Counted from the first letter of the stretch, positions 33,211 to 41,461 are shown. The stretch: 64,000 bases of DNA from an uncultured Clostridia bacterium (GCA_944390285.1 CALXPN010000004.1:79807-143806); one strand, 5' to 3'. Notes: generated from the letters alone by a model not told the origin. Translations and numbers: made by a program.

Positions 33211-34231
33211 TTGATTATTATAAAAAAAGTTGGAAATCAAAGTTATATATTAGAAAATCCTGTAAATATTCTCGAAACTGCTTCAATTGTTGGTCCTAAA
33301 GAAAAAGACGGTCCTCTTCATGAGTTTTTTGATAAATGTCTGGAAGATGAATTTTGGGGAGAAAAAAGTTGGGAAAAAGCTGAAAGTAAACTTGTTAAAG
33401 AAACTATGAATTTAGCTATTTCTAAATCTGGAATTCCAAATTCAAATATAGATTTTTGTTTTGCTGGAGATCTTTTAAATCAATGTATTGCTTCATCATT
33501 TGGAATAAGAGATATAAATATTCCTTTTATTGGACTTTTTGGTGCTTGTTCTACATTTGTAGAATCTATGATAGTAGGTTCTAGTTTTATAGACGGGAAT
33601 GTCGCAACTAACGTAGTTTGTAGTGCATCCAGCCATTTTTGTAGTGCTGAAAAACAATTTAGATTTCCATTAGAACTAGGAAATCAAAGACCACCTTCTA
33701 GCCAATGGACTGTCACTGGTTGTGGTGTGGCTGTTTTAACAAAACAAGGTAATGGACCATATATTACAAGTTTTACTCCTCGGAAAAATTGTTGATATGG
33801 GAATAAAAGATGCCAATAATATGGGTGCTGCTATGGCAGGTGCTGCAGAAGATACTTTAATATCTCATTTTAAGGATACTGGCAGAAATCCAAGTTATTA
33901 TGATGCCATCTTAACAGGAGATTTAGGATATATTGGTAAAGATATCTTAATAGATCTAGCATCATCAAAAGGTTATAATATTAAATCAAATTATAATGAT
34001 TGTGGTACATTAATTTTTGATAAAGCAAAACAAGATACACATTCTGGTGGCTCTGGTTGTGGATGTATTGCAACAGTATTTTCTGGATATGTTTATAAAT
34101 TGCTTAAAGAAAACAAATATAAAAAAGTTTTAATGATAGCAACAGGAGCATTAATGAATTCAACAAGTACACAACAAGGAGAGTCTATTCCAGGAATTGC
34201 TCATGCTATTAGTATTGAAATGCCAAATTAA
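33211..34231 (+). pseudogene. spoVAD: stage V sporulation protein AD, reading frame broken by one base
   Basis: The first part (to the TGA at 33793) carries 'FGACSTFVESM' and 'SQWTVTGCGVAVL'. The second part, one frame over, continues 'LGKIVDMGIKDANNMG' to 'GESIPGIAHAISIEMPN'. Together they give a complete thiolase-fold SpoVAD of about 336 residues that binds dipicolinic acid. Dropping one C from 'ACTCCTCGG' (33775-33783) restores 'SFTLGKIVD'. The start is also odd: SpoVAD normally begins M-(I)-K-K-x-G, here ATA AAA AAA (33220) nine bases after AAAGGAG, while TTG 33211 touches the ribosome site. A real mutation or a sequencing indel are both possible. Confidence 0.85.
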
Positions 34232-34293
34232 AATTTATATATGGTTTATAGGTTTTTCCATAAAATCTAAATAATAATTTGAGGAAGTTTTAT

Positions 34294-34662
34294 ATGGATT
34301 GGTTTATGATTATAAAAGCTTTTATTATTGGTGGAATAATTTGTATTATAGGTCAAATTTTAATAGATAAAACAAAATTAACACCTGCAAGAATTTTAGT
34401 AATATATGTTACTTTAGGAACAATCTTAGGTGGTTTAGGAATATATGAATATTTAATTGATTTTGCTGGCTGTGGAGCTACTGTTCCTCTAACTGGTTTT
34501 GGAAATTTACTTGCAAAAGGTGCAATTTCAGAAGTAAATTCCAATGGTTTTATAGGTGCATTTACTGGTGGAATTAAATCTGCTGCTGGTGGAATTGCAA
34601 GTGCAATATTTTTTGGATATATAGCTTCTTTAATTTCAAAACCCAAAATAAAAAAGCAATAA
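34294..34662 (+). CDS. spoVAE: stage V sporulation protein AE
   Basis: A 122-residue membrane protein with three to four helices and the SpoVAC/AE repeat 'GAGATVPLTGFG'-type signature (here 'GCGATVPLTGFGNLLAKG'). It is related to SpoVAC and partners it in the dipicolinate channel. ATG 34294 follows GAGGA by nine bases; a TTG five codons upstream is open but overlaps the ribosome site. It closes the spoVAC-AD-AE operon; spoVAA, AB and AF are not present, as in most Clostridia. Confidence 0.92.
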   Translation: MDWFMIIKAFIIGGIICIIGQILIDKTKLTPARILVIYVTLGTILGGLGIYEYLIDFAGCGATVPLTGFGNLLAKGAISEVNSNGFIGAFTGGIKSAAGGIASAIFFGYIASLISKPKIKKQ

Positions 34663-34700
34663 ATATTGATCTATATGTTGTTCTGCAACTTTTAAAAATA

Positions 34701-34781
34701 GCGAACATTTTTTTGCAAAAAAGTATTGACATTTTATTTTTTAAATTGTAAAATAAAACAAACAAATATTCGCGAACATTT
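34701..34781 (+). promoter_or_regulatory. promoter flanked by direct GCGAACATTT repeats
   Basis: TTGACA (34726-34731), 17 bases, TAAAAT (34749-34754). The identical decamer GCGAACATTT occurs at 34701-34710 and at 34772-34781, that is upstream of the -35 box and just downstream of the expected transcription start. The CGAAC part recalls LexA-type half sites of Firmicutes, but the palindromic partner GTTCG is missing. An operator pair is inferred. Confidence 0.6.
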
Positions 34782-34802
34782 ATTTTGTAGGAGGGTAAAA
34801 AA

Positions 34803-35378
34803 ATGAATATTTTTAAAAGAGCAAAACATATTAATTTCAATAGTTATGCAGGTTTTACTAAAGATAATTTTATATTAGGAAAAGATGAAACTATAACACC
34901 AAAATTTACTAAAATATTTGGTTTAAATTATGCAGTTAATATTTATTATTTAAAAATAGAAAAACCAGAATTAAATCTTGAAGAAAATTGTATAAATATT
35001 CATCTTCCTATGAGTTTTAGAAAGAAAAATAATCAAAATTTAGTAGATATTATTTTAAATAAAATGTATACAAAAATTGCTGAAAATGAAGTGGAAAATA
35101 TTATGGAACAAGCAAGACATGAATTTGGATTTGCACCAGAAGATTATGAAATAAAAAAAATTCCTTCAACTCTTGCAAATTGTAATAAAGATTTACAATC
35201 AATTACAATAAATCCATATATTGTAATGTACTCAAAACAAATTATAGAATATATTATTTATCATGAATTTTGTCACTTAAAATACAAAAATCACTCTAAA
35301 AAATTTTATGATATGTTAAAAAAATATATACCTAATTATGAGAATATAGCAAAACAAATTCCAAATTTAAAATATTAA
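34803..35378 (+). CDS. YgjP-like (DUF45) zinc metallohydrolase
   Basis: A 191-residue protein whose C-terminal third carries 'YHEFCHLKYKNHSKKFYDML', the HExxH zinc motif followed by the downstream His of the YgjP/DUF45 group, related to SprT and WSS1 proteases. The first 90 residues match the beta-rich YgjP N-terminal part only loosely. Members are suspected proteases or hydrolases; one relative is linked to nucleotide metabolism, none to a firm reaction. TAGGAGGGT precedes the ATG. Monocistronic, with the repeat-flanked promoter above. Confidence 0.78.
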   Translation: MNIFKRAKHINFNSYAGFTKDNFILGKDETITPKFTKIFGLNYAVNIYYLKIEKPELNLEENCINIHLPMSFRKKNNQNLVDIILNKMYTKIAENEVENIMEQARHEFGFAPEDYEIKKIPSTLANCNKDLQSITINPYIVMYSKQIIEYIIYHEFCHLKYKNHSKKFYDMLKKYIPNYENIAKQIPNLKY

Positions 35379-35382
35379 AAAT

Positions 35383-35424
35383 TGTGGATGATTTATAATT
35401 ATAAAAATCATCCACATAATTTAC
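35383..35424 (-). terminator. terminator of the HD / ProA-like / nrnA operon
   Basis: TGTGGATGATTT (35383-35394) pairs with AAATCATCCACA (35405-35416) between convergent genes. The minus strand continues ATTTTTAATATTTT, so it mainly ends the minus-strand operon. Confidence 0.75.
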
Positions 35425-35434
35425 ATTTATAAAA

Positions 35435-36388
35435 TTAAATATATTTTTTTATATAATCTTTAGATATTTCTAACACTTTTTCTAATGGTAAAGTACTAGT
35501 AAAACCTGCAGATTTTTTATGTCCACCACCACCTAATTGTATTGCAAGCTTAGATATATCTATATCAGCATTTGCTTTAAATTCTCCAAAAATTTTATCA
35601 TTGTCAACTAAAAATATTCCCATAACTTTTACGCCTTCTATATTTTTTAATATTGGAACCATTTTTTTAAATAATAAAGAATATTCCAAATCTTTAAATA
35701 CAGGATTATTTCTATTCATTATAACATAATGAAATACATCATAATGAATATTGTCAAGTATTTCAGAAAGTGCTTTTATTTCTGGCATTGTTCTTTCTAA
35801 AAAAGTTTTTTTAGTAATATATTGGTAATCAATTTCATATTCTAAAAGCTTTGATGCAATATACAAAGTTTCATGTGTAAGTCTGTGTGAAAAACCAGAT
35901 GTATCTGTTAATATTCCTGCATATAACAAACTTGCAATATTTTTATCTAATTTATAATTAAAATAACTAAATAAATTAAAAATAATTTCACATGTTGAAC
36001 TAATTACAGAATCTTCTAAAATATATTTGCATTCTCTTTTGTTTGCTTCATGATGATCAATATTTATCGTTAAAGATGCATTATCAAAATAACTTTCAAA
36101 TTCATTCAACCTTTCTTTTCTATTTAAATCTACCATTATAAATACATAATTACTTTTCTGTGTATATTGAGCTAAAAATTTATTTTGATTAAACCATCTG
36201 ATTTTATACATATCTTTTTCTGCTAATAATACTGTTACATCTTTCTTACCAATTTTCTCTAAGAAATATGCTATTGAAAGAGATGCTCCAATAGAATCCA
36301 TATCTGCATTTTCATGTCCTGCAATTATAATTGGTTGATTATTTGGTATTTTTTCAATAACAGTTTTTATTTCTTCATATGAACTCAT
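35435..36388 (-). CDS. DHH-family phosphoesterase, NrnA-like
   Basis: A 317-residue DHH/DHHA1 protein. 'GHENADMDSIGASLSIAYFL' (18-37), 'FIMVDLN' and 'INIDHHEANK' carry the metal ligands, and the C-terminal DHHA1 domain ends with 'QLGGGGHKKSAGFT'. NrnA degrades 2-5 nt RNAs and converts pAp to AMP in Bacillus; other relatives cleave cyclic di-AMP products. The His of the first motif (usually DxDGDSIG or NPDxDSIG with GHxNPD) is kept as 'GHENADMDS'. Last gene of a three-gene operon with an HD-domain protein, hinting at nucleotide turnover. Confidence 0.88.
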   Translation of the reverse strand: MSSYEEIKTVIEKIPNNQPIIIAGHENADMDSIGASLSIAYFLEKIGKKDVTVLLAEKDMYKIRWFNQNKFLAQYTQKSNYVFIMVDLNRKERLNEFESYFDNASLTINIDHHEANKRECKYILEDSVISSTCEIIFNLFSYFNYKLDKNIASLLYAGILTDTSGFSHRLTHETLYIASKLLEYEIDYQYITKKTFLERTMPEIKALSEILDNIHYDVFHYVIMNRNNPVFKDLEYSLLFKKMVPILKNIEGVKVMGIFLVDNDKIFGEFKANADIDISKLAIQLGGGGHKKSAGFTSTLPLEKVLEISKDYIKKYI

Positions 36389-36410
36389 TAATATACTCCC
36401 TTAATATATT

Positions 36411-37361
36411 TTATAAAATAATACATTTTTTACAATAAAATTCATTTATATCAATACCAATACTTATATTAAAATTCATTAATTTATTTATCACTATATA
36501 TTTTTCTTTGCATTTTTCAGAAATTTGAACTTTAGTTTGTTTATCCTTACTAAACAATATAAAACAATAATTACAACTATCGAATCTCACTTTTTCAAGC
36601 ACTTCCGTAAAGTCTTCAACATATTCTGCATCTTCAAAATTATTAATATTTAAAGAATTTTTTATATATATCTTGAATAATATATTATCATTTTTATTTA
36701 TAAAATTCTCTAATTCATCTATTTTTTCATCATCTTCTATATAAATATCACAATCATTATATGGTATATATTTTGTATTTAATTTTGATACTCTTTTTAT
36801 AGTATTATGCAAATCTGTATTTCCAACTACAAAGGCTTTTTTTAATATTAAGTTATTTTCACAATATTTAAATATATCAATATCATATACTAATTGAATA
36901 ATATCTTCATTTATTTTTCTATTTTTCAAAGTTTTAATAATTATTTCATATATAATTGAATTTGTATGTTTCATATAATTTTTCTGAGAAATAAAAATCA
37001 TTGCATTATTTGAAATTAATGTTTTTATAGCCATCTCTAAAAAAATATACGTATTTCCATCAAAAAAAGTTTCAAGTACACCTAAATTATCATACTCTAT
37101 TATTTCTTTTTTTACTTTATCTAAAAATTTCTTTTTATATAAAGTTTTATTATTTAATAAATTATTTAAAAGTAATTTAATAAATTTAAAATCTAACTTA
37201 AAACCTTTTTTTATTTCAATATCTTTTCTATTTTCCTCTAAAATTATTTTTTCATTTGCCAGAATACTATCAGATATTTCTTTTATCAGTTCTAAATTAT
37301 TAATTTTTAATTCACATAAATTATTAAATGCATTTTGGGCACATCCTATTATACTATTCAT
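36411..37361 (-). CDS. diverged, shortened ProA-like protein (probably non-catalytic)
   Basis: A 316-residue protein that aligns by eye with glutamate-5-semialdehyde dehydrogenase (ProA). It has the N-terminal helices ending in 'ILEENRKDIE' (ProA: ILEANKKDL), then 'EYDNLGVLETFFDGNTYIFL' where ProA has PLGV...YE-RPNVT. Further on come 'IKTLISNNAMIFIS' (CLKSGNAVILRG) and 'YNDCDIYIEDDEKID' (GNCHVYVD). ProA is about 415 residues. The RGG, the NADP-binding residues and the Cys of the active site cannot be found, and the protein ends 'FYCKKCIIL'. It overlaps the HD gene by eight bases. A regulatory or scaffold role is speculation. Confidence 0.55.
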   Translation of the reverse strand: MNSIIGCAQNAFNNLCELKINNLELIKEISDSILANEKIILEENRKDIEIKKGFKLDFKFIKLLLNNLLNNKTLYKKKFLDKVKKEIIEYDNLGVLETFFDGNTYIFLEMAIKTLISNNAMIFISQKNYMKHTNSIIYEIIIKTLKNRKINEDIIQLVYDIDIFKYCENNLILKKAFVVGNTDLHNTIKRVSKLNTKYIPYNDCDIYIEDDEKIDELENFINKNDNILFKIYIKNSLNINNFEDAEYVEDFTEVLEKVRFDSCNYCFILFSKDKQTKVQISEKCKEKYIVINKLMNFNISIGIDINEFYCKKCIIL

Positions 37362-38115
37362 CTAAATTCCTTCCTTTTTTCATTGGTATTTCAAGTTTAT
37401 GTATATTAGATTCTTTAACTTTTATAGAATCTAATTGTTTTTGACTTCTAGTTACAGCCTCATAATATAATTCTGAGAGTCTATGAAATTCATCTTTATC
37501 TTCTATTAATCTATGTAAAGTTTCAAAATATTCCTTTAATTTTCTACTAGGCATATATCCTGGTTTTTCATTAGCATAACCGTCTTTTCCGAATTTTTTC
37601 CATGTTGAGTCATATATTTCTCTAATTACTTGTTCTTTACTATATTCTGGATGATGTTCTAAACAAAAATTAATTCTTCTCACAAAAAAATTTTGTAAAT
37701 TATCATTTCTATCTGCTGTTAAAACAATTCTACCATAAATAGACCTTGGTAAATTTTTATTTGATGCTCTATGATCTTCTATTGCTTCTCGAGCTGTTAT
37801 TTTTTCTTCTGGTGAAATAAATTCATCTAAATTATTATCTTCAAACATTATCTCTCCTGAAATAATATGATGTTTTTTTCTATCTATATGATCTCCTATA
37901 TCATGATATGCTGCTATTATATATGCAAGATCATAATTTATTTTTACAGGATTTTTCTCATTTTTTTCGTATTCTTCTATTATTTGAAAACTTCTCTCTA
38001 TTACTTCTTTTATATGCTTTATACCATGTGATGGTCCATTTAAATCATATAATGGAAATATAGATTCCTCAATATATTTTCTTAACTTAGGATTCACTCT
38101 ATTTATTAAATTCAT
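37354..38115 (-). CDS. HD-domain phosphohydrolase
   Basis: A 253-residue protein with an HD domain: 'HGIKHIKEVIERSF' supplies the first His, 'AAYHDIGDHIDRKKHHIISG' the HD pair, and 'LTADRNDNLQNF' the last Asp. The long C-terminal helical region ('GYMPSRKLKEYFETLHRL') is not assigned. Such proteins hydrolyse nucleotides or their derivatives. I use ATG 38115, six bases after GGAG; an ATG four codons earlier is open but contains that ribosome site. First gene of the operon with the ProA-like and NrnA-like genes. Confidence 0.82.
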   Translation of the reverse strand: MNLINRVNPKLRKYIEESIFPLYDLNGPSHGIKHIKEVIERSFQIIEEYEKNEKNPVKINYDLAYIIAAYHDIGDHIDRKKHHIISGEIMFEDNNLDEFISPEEKITAREAIEDHRASNKNLPRSIYGRIVLTADRNDNLQNFFVRRINFCLEHHPEYSKEQVIREIYDSTWKKFGKDGYANEKPGYMPSRKLKEYFETLHRLIEDKDEFHRLSELYYEAVTRSQKQLDSIKVKESNIHKLEIPMKKGRNLDE

Positions 38116-38233
38116 TTTACTCTCCATAATTTTTACTACAATACTATTATAATATATACATTAATATTTTTACAAGTTTTTTTTATAATGTCGAATTTTG
38201 AAACATGAATTTCCTTTAAAACATATAAATTAA

Positions 38234-38242
38234 TGCTATAAT
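38234..38242 (+). promoter_or_regulatory. extended -10 promoter for the 60-residue gene
   Basis: TGCTATAAT (38234-38242) with no good -35 box at 16-18 bases; about 32 bases before the ribosome site. Confidence 0.6.
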
Positions 38243-38281
38243 CATTTAGTACAAATTTTTTATTATGAAAGGAGTGTTTTA

Positions 38282-38464
38282 ATGAACACTAAAGATGTAG
38301 CAAACATAACCGCAAAAATTCCAGAAAATGTAACAGTAGAAGCACTATACAGACTTTATAAAAAAACAGGACCAATATCATTTAACTCTTTTATAAAAAA
38401 ACATCCAGAATATTATGAAAAAGCAATGGAAGCAATAAACATGGATCGCTATAAGATAGTCTAA
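38282..38464 (+). CDS. 60-residue small protein, not recognised
   Basis: A compact helical protein, 'MNTKDVANITAKIPENVTVE' at the start and 'AMEAINMDRYKIV' at the end, without membrane segments or cysteines. The ribosome site GAAAGGAGTG, an extended -10 promoter and a strong terminator frame it as a single-gene unit. Codon use is AT-rich like the host genes. The helix-turn-helix-like spacing ('VEALYRLYKKTGPISFNSFI') might suggest nucleic-acid or protein binding but no family is known to me. Confidence 0.75.
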   Translation: MNTKDVANITAKIPENVTVEALYRLYKKTGPISFNSFIKKHPEYYEKAMEAINMDRYKIV

Positions 38465-38484
38465 AAACAAGCATTTTGTTTTTT

Positions 38485-38518
38485 CCCTTAAGTTTTAAAA
38501 GACTTAAGGGATTTTTTA
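38485..38518 (+). terminator. terminator of the 60-residue gene
   Basis: CCCTTAAG pairs with CTTAAGGG (inner TTT/AAA pairs extend the stem) and is followed by ATTTTTTATA. Confidence 0.88.
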
Positions 38519-38536
38519 TATTTTATAATATATAAA

Positions 38537-38565
38537 TAAAAAAACACTTAAAATCTTTTAAGTGC
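38537..38565 (-). terminator. terminator of infC-rpmI-rplT
   Basis: CACTTAAAA pairs with TTTTAAGTG 20 bases past the rplT stop; on the minus strand TTTTTTTATTT follows. Confidence 0.85.
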
Positions 38566-38584
38566 TTTCTTTTATATTATTTAA

Positions 38585-38935
38585 TTAAGCCTTTTTTGCG
38601 ATTTCTGCAAGTTCTGTAAAAGCTTTTTCATCAGATACAGCTAATTCAGCTAACATTTTTCTATTTATAGCAACATTAGCTTTTTTTAGCCCAGCAATTA
38701 ATCTTGAATATGTTAATCCATTTTGTCTTGCTGCAGCATTTATTCTTGTTATCCATAATTTTCTAAAATCTGATTTTTTATCTTTTCTTCCTACATATGC
38801 ATACATTCCAGATTTCATAACTGCTTGTTTTGCATTTCTATATCTGTAATGTTTTGCACCGTAGTATCCTTTTGCTTGTTTTAATACTTTTTTATGTCTT
38901 GCTCTAGTTGTTCTAGCTGTTTTTACTCTTGCCAT
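38585..38935 (-). CDS. rplT: 50S ribosomal protein L20
   Basis: A 116-residue basic protein starting '[20 protein letters not shown]' with '[20 protein letters not shown]', the highly conserved L20 N-terminal extension that penetrates 23S rRNA; the C-terminal globular part ends '[12 protein letters not shown]'. It is needed early in 50S assembly and in Firmicutes represses its own operon by binding the leader. Last gene of infC-rpmI-rplT. Confidence 0.98.
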   Translation of the reverse strand: MARVKTARTTRARHKKVLKQAKGYYGAKHYRYRNAKQAVMKSGMYAYVGRKDKKSDFRKLWITRINAAARQNGLTYSRLIAGLKKANVAINRKMLAELAVSDEKAFTELAEIAKKA

Positions 38936-38967
38936 TTATTTTCAACTCCTTCTATCTAAATTTTATT

Positions 38968-39171
38968 CTAGTTACCATATGGTAATAATTTTTTAATTCC
39001 TGCTACTACAGTTTTATCAGCATATGCGTTTTGAACTTTTCCTGTTTTTCTTTGTCTTGCTGTTTTAGTTGCTAAACGATGTCTTCTATTAGCTTTTGTT
39101 CTTTTTACTTTTTCTTTAGCTGTTAAAGAATATCTTTTCTTTGCAGCTTTATTTGTTTTTAATTTTGGCAT
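38968..39171 (-). CDS. rpmI: 50S ribosomal protein L35
   Basis: A 67-residue protein from ATG 39171, so that it begins 'MPKLKTNKAAKKRYSLT' as L35 normally does; AAGGGAG lies ten bases before. A frame six codons longer is open but overlaps the ribosome site. Very basic throughout ('RTKANRRHRLATKTARQRK'). Middle gene of the operon, starting 19 bases after infC. Confidence 0.97.
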   Translation of the reverse strand: MPKLKTNKAAKKRYSLTAKEKVKRTKANRRHRLATKTARQRKTGKVQNAYADKTVVAGIKKLLPYGN

Positions 39172-39190
39172 TTCAAAAACTCCCTTCAAT

Positions 39191-39700
39191 TTATATTTTT
39201 TTTGTTAAAATTACAAACATTGTTTTACCTTCTAAGAATGGCTTTTTCTCAACTGTTGATATATCTGATAATTCTTCAACAAATTTATTTAAAACTATCT
39301 CTCCAGCTTTAACATTGTTTAACTCTCTTCCTCTAAATCTTACAGTAAATTTTACTTTATTTCCTGCTTCTAAGAAAGCTTTAGCATTTTTGCATTTGAA
39401 TCCGAAGTCATGTTCACCAATATTTGGTGTAACTCTTATTTCTTTCATCTCAACAGCTTTTTGACTTTTTCTAGACTCTTTTTCTCTTTTAGATTGCTCA
39501 AATTTATATTTCCCATAATTCATTAATTTGCAAACTGCTGGTTTTGCGTTTGGAGCAACCAAAACTAGATCTAAATTTTGTTCATCTGCATATTCTAATG
39601 CTTTTTCAATAGGAACTACACCTATTTTTTCTCCGTCTGCTCCTATTAATTGAACTTCTTTTTCTCTTATTTGTCTATTTATAGGCAATTCTTGTTTTAT
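39191..39700 (-). CDS. infC: translation initiation factor IF-3 (apparent AUA start)
   Basis: A two-domain factor of 169 residues: the N-domain has 'INRQIREKEVQLIGADGE' and the C-domain 'VTPNIGEHDFGFKCKNAKAF' and 'KFTVRFRGRE'. The only ATG/GTG/TTG near the expected place is TTG 39688, which is 21 bases from the single ribosome site GGAGG. At a proper nine bases from GGAGG stands ATA 39700, giving (M)KQELPINRQIREKE. IF-3 genes in many bacteria start with AUU, AUC or AUA, because IF-3 rejects such codons and thereby controls its own synthesis. I therefore prefer ATA. Confidence 0.93.
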   Translation of the reverse strand: MKQELPINRQIREKEVQLIGADGEKIGVVPIEKALEYADEQNLDLVLVAPNAKPAVCKLMNYGKYKFEQSKREKESRKSQKAVEMKEIRVTPNIGEHDFGFKCKNAKAFLEAGNKVKFTVRFRGRELNNVKAGEIVLNKFVEELSDISTVEKKPFLEGKTMFVILTKKI

Positions 39701-39714
39701 AGTAAAACACCTCC

Positions 39715-39847
39715 AAAAAAAATTTGACTTATTTTAAAAAAAAGCCAAATCCACATAATATTTCTATAAACTTAATATATTTATTGAAATTCTAACCTTA
39801 TGCTCAAGTTCAAGATAAGGTGAGAAGTGGATACTTCTTCTTAAAAC
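39715..39847 (-). promoter_or_regulatory. infC-rpmI-rplT leader (L20-type autoregulatory leader)
   Basis: The minus-strand leader contains TATCCACTTCTCACCTTAT, a hairpin made by ACCTTAT and ATAAGGT, and a distant TGTGGAT that can pair with ATCCAC. A U-rich stretch, GGCTTTTTTTTAAAATAAG, follows before the ribosome site. This arrangement of CUUCUCACCUUA and long-range pairing is that of Firmicute L20 leaders, where L20 binding promotes termination. Confidence 0.7.
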
Positions 39848-39853
39848 ATAAAT

Positions 39854-39882
39854 ATATTACTACTTTTTTTCCTTTTTGTCAA
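39854..39882 (-). promoter_or_regulatory. sigma-A promoter of infC-rpmI-rplT
   Basis: TTGACA (39877-39882), 17 bases, TAATAT (39854-39859). The -35 box nearly touches the stop of the upstream gene (39889). Confidence 0.85.
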
Positions 39883-39888
39883 CTGTTT

Positions 39889-40449
39889 TTAAGATTTTCT
39901 TTTAAAAATTTCTAAAATTTTTTCTTTAATTTTTTGAAAAAATGATTTTTCTTCTATTTTTTCATTTTCTACCAAGGAATTACTTTCTTCATAATCTGTA
40001 TAATCTTTTATATCACTATTATTTTTAGTATATTGTTCATATTTTTGCACAATTCTAGGTCTTGAATAATCTATTTCATCTTGATTTTCTTCACTTTCTT
40101 GAGTGTTACTAAACATATTATCTATACTAAATTTTTCTTTCATTTGCTTTTCTAGTTTTTCTTGATTATCAAGCATAATATCATATAGTTCTTGTTTTCT
40201 TTTTTCATCTTCACACCAATACTTTAAATGTAAAAGAGCTATAATCTCCAAAGTATATCTTTTAAGTCCTTGTTTTTGAAGTGGAACATAAGGATTGATT
40301 TTTATATCATAATTAGGTGCTTTATAGGTGCTAAAAAAATTTCTAATTTTTTCAGGTACCTTATTTATATATTTTTCATTCATATGGTTTATAATATAAT
40401 CTACTTCAGCATATGCCTCTATATCTTCTAATGTGATTACAACACTCAT
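39889..40449 (-). CDS. 186-residue acidic protein, not recognised
   Basis: A soluble protein. The first 100 residues are ordered ('TLEDIEAYAEVDYIINHMNE', 'GLKRYTLEIIALLHLKYWCE'), followed by an acidic low-complexity linker and a basic amphipathic end ('FFQKIKEKILEIFKRKS') that could touch the membrane. I use ATG 40449, eight bases behind GAGGA; a frame five codons longer overlaps that site. No family recognised. It follows the InlB-repeat-like gene after about 30 bases and probably shares its transcript. Confidence 0.65.
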   Translation of the reverse strand: MSVVITLEDIEAYAEVDYIINHMNEKYINKVPEKIRNFFSTYKAPNYDIKINPYVPLQKQGLKRYTLEIIALLHLKYWCEDEKRKQELYDIMLDNQEKLEKQMKEKFSIDNMFSNTQESEENQDEIDYSRPRIVQKYEQYTKNNSDIKDYTDYEESNSLVENEKIEEKSFFQKIKEKILEIFKRKS

Positions 40450-40479
40450 TTGCAATTCCTCCATTTTTTACTTTAGTAC

Positions 40480-40911
40480 TCATCTTTCAACATCGTTTTT
40501 CTCTTGTGAAATTTCTATTTTTCCATCTTGCATTATTTGGTTTACAATTTCTTCAGGAGTTCTAGAATCTTTTTCTAAAATCTTCATTTGTCCAGATAAT
40601 TTTTGACCTGCTGAAACAGTTGCATTTAATTCTGTATTTTGAGCATTTTCAAGTGAAGCATTATAAAAAGCTTCTTCTATAGGGTTCATTAAAACTTCAG
40701 AATTATATTTAGCGATTAATTTCAAGTTTTCATTTACAGCTTCCATTTTTTCTTCATTAATCCAACCTGCAAACGTATACTTTACTTGATTTTCTGGTGC
40801 TTTTTCTGGAATTTTCCCTTTATATTCCACTTTTTCACCTTTATTAACTAATTGTTTATCTAATACAGTTTTTTCATCATCATCTAGAAAAAGTACTTCA
40901 AATTGTTCCAA
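40480..40911 (-). CDS. protein with one InlB B-repeat/Flg_new-like domain
   Basis: A 143-residue protein. Residues 1-70 follow the Listeria-Bacteroides repeat pattern: 'FEVLFLDDDEKTVLDKQLVNKG', then 'YTFAGWINEE' and 'NLKLIAKYN' (xVxFxDxDG ... FxGW ... xAxY). The C-terminal half is an Asn/Glu-rich helical region. Unlike most proteins with this repeat there is no signal peptide or wall anchor, so it appears to be cytoplasmic. First of two genes upstream of infC. Function unknown. Confidence 0.65.
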   Translation of the reverse strand: MEQFEVLFLDDDEKTVLDKQLVNKGEKVEYKGKIPEKAPENQVKYTFAGWINEEKMEAVNENLKLIAKYNSEVLMNPIEEAFYNASLENAQNTELNATVSAGQKLSGQMKILEKDSRTPEEIVNQIMQDGKIEISQEKNDVER

Positions 40912-40994
40912 ACCTTTTTCCTCCTTTGTATAATTTTAAGTAATTATATTATATTTATAATAAATTTATTTTTCAATAGTTTTAAAAAAATAAA

Positions 40995-41026
40995 AAAAAG
41001 AACTTTAAGGTTATCCTTAAAGTTCA
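40995..41026 (-). terminator. terminator of the HU gene
   Basis: GAACTTTAAGG pairs perfectly with CCTTAAAGTTC around TTAT; TTTTTTTTATTTTTTT follows on the minus strand. Confidence 0.92.
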
Positions 41027-41032
41027 AAAAAT

Positions 41033-41311
41033 CTATTTTTTATTTACTAAATCTTTTAATGCTTTTCCAGCTTTAAATACTGGAGCTTTTGATGCTGGTA
41101 TTTTTATTTCTTCTTTTGTTTGTGGGTTTCTTCCTTTTCTAGCTGCTCTTTTTCTTACTTCAAAAGATCCAAATCCAACTAATTGAACTTTGTCACCTTT
41201 TTCTAAAGCTTCTGTTACTGTACTAACGAAAGCATTAACAGCCTCTTCTGCAGCTTTTTTTGTGTTTCCTGTTTTTGCAGCTATTGCTGCGATTAATTCA
41301 GCTTTGTTCAT
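41033..41311 (-). CDS. hup: DNA-binding protein HU
   Basis: A 92-residue histone-like protein: '[19 protein letters not shown]' at the start, '[20 protein letters not shown]' in the core, and the DNA-clasping arm '[20 protein letters not shown]'. It bends DNA and compacts the nucleoid as a homodimer. AGGAGGTAATTAAAAA precedes the ATG. Monocistronic with a strong terminator. The leader contains GTAGAATAAAAAATTCTAC, a short hairpin. Confidence 0.97.
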   Translation of the reverse strand: MNKAELIAAIAAKTGNTKKAAEEAVNAFVSTVTEALEKGDKVQLVGFGSFEVRKRAARKGRNPQTKEEIKIPASKAPVFKAGKALKDLVNKK

Positions 41312-41461
41312 TTTTTAATTACCTCCTAATAATACTTTTAGTTATTATGTAGAATTTTTTATTCTACAATAATTTTATTCGCCAAAATGTGCTTAAATCC
41401 TTCTTTTTTTTTGTTTTTTTTTATTTTTTTCCCTATTTTTCAACTTTTTCGAAGTGTTTGT

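Noticed and set aside
34701..34781. Canonical LexA box
   Set aside because: The decamer lacks the inverted GTTCG half at the proper distance, so LexA control cannot be claimed.
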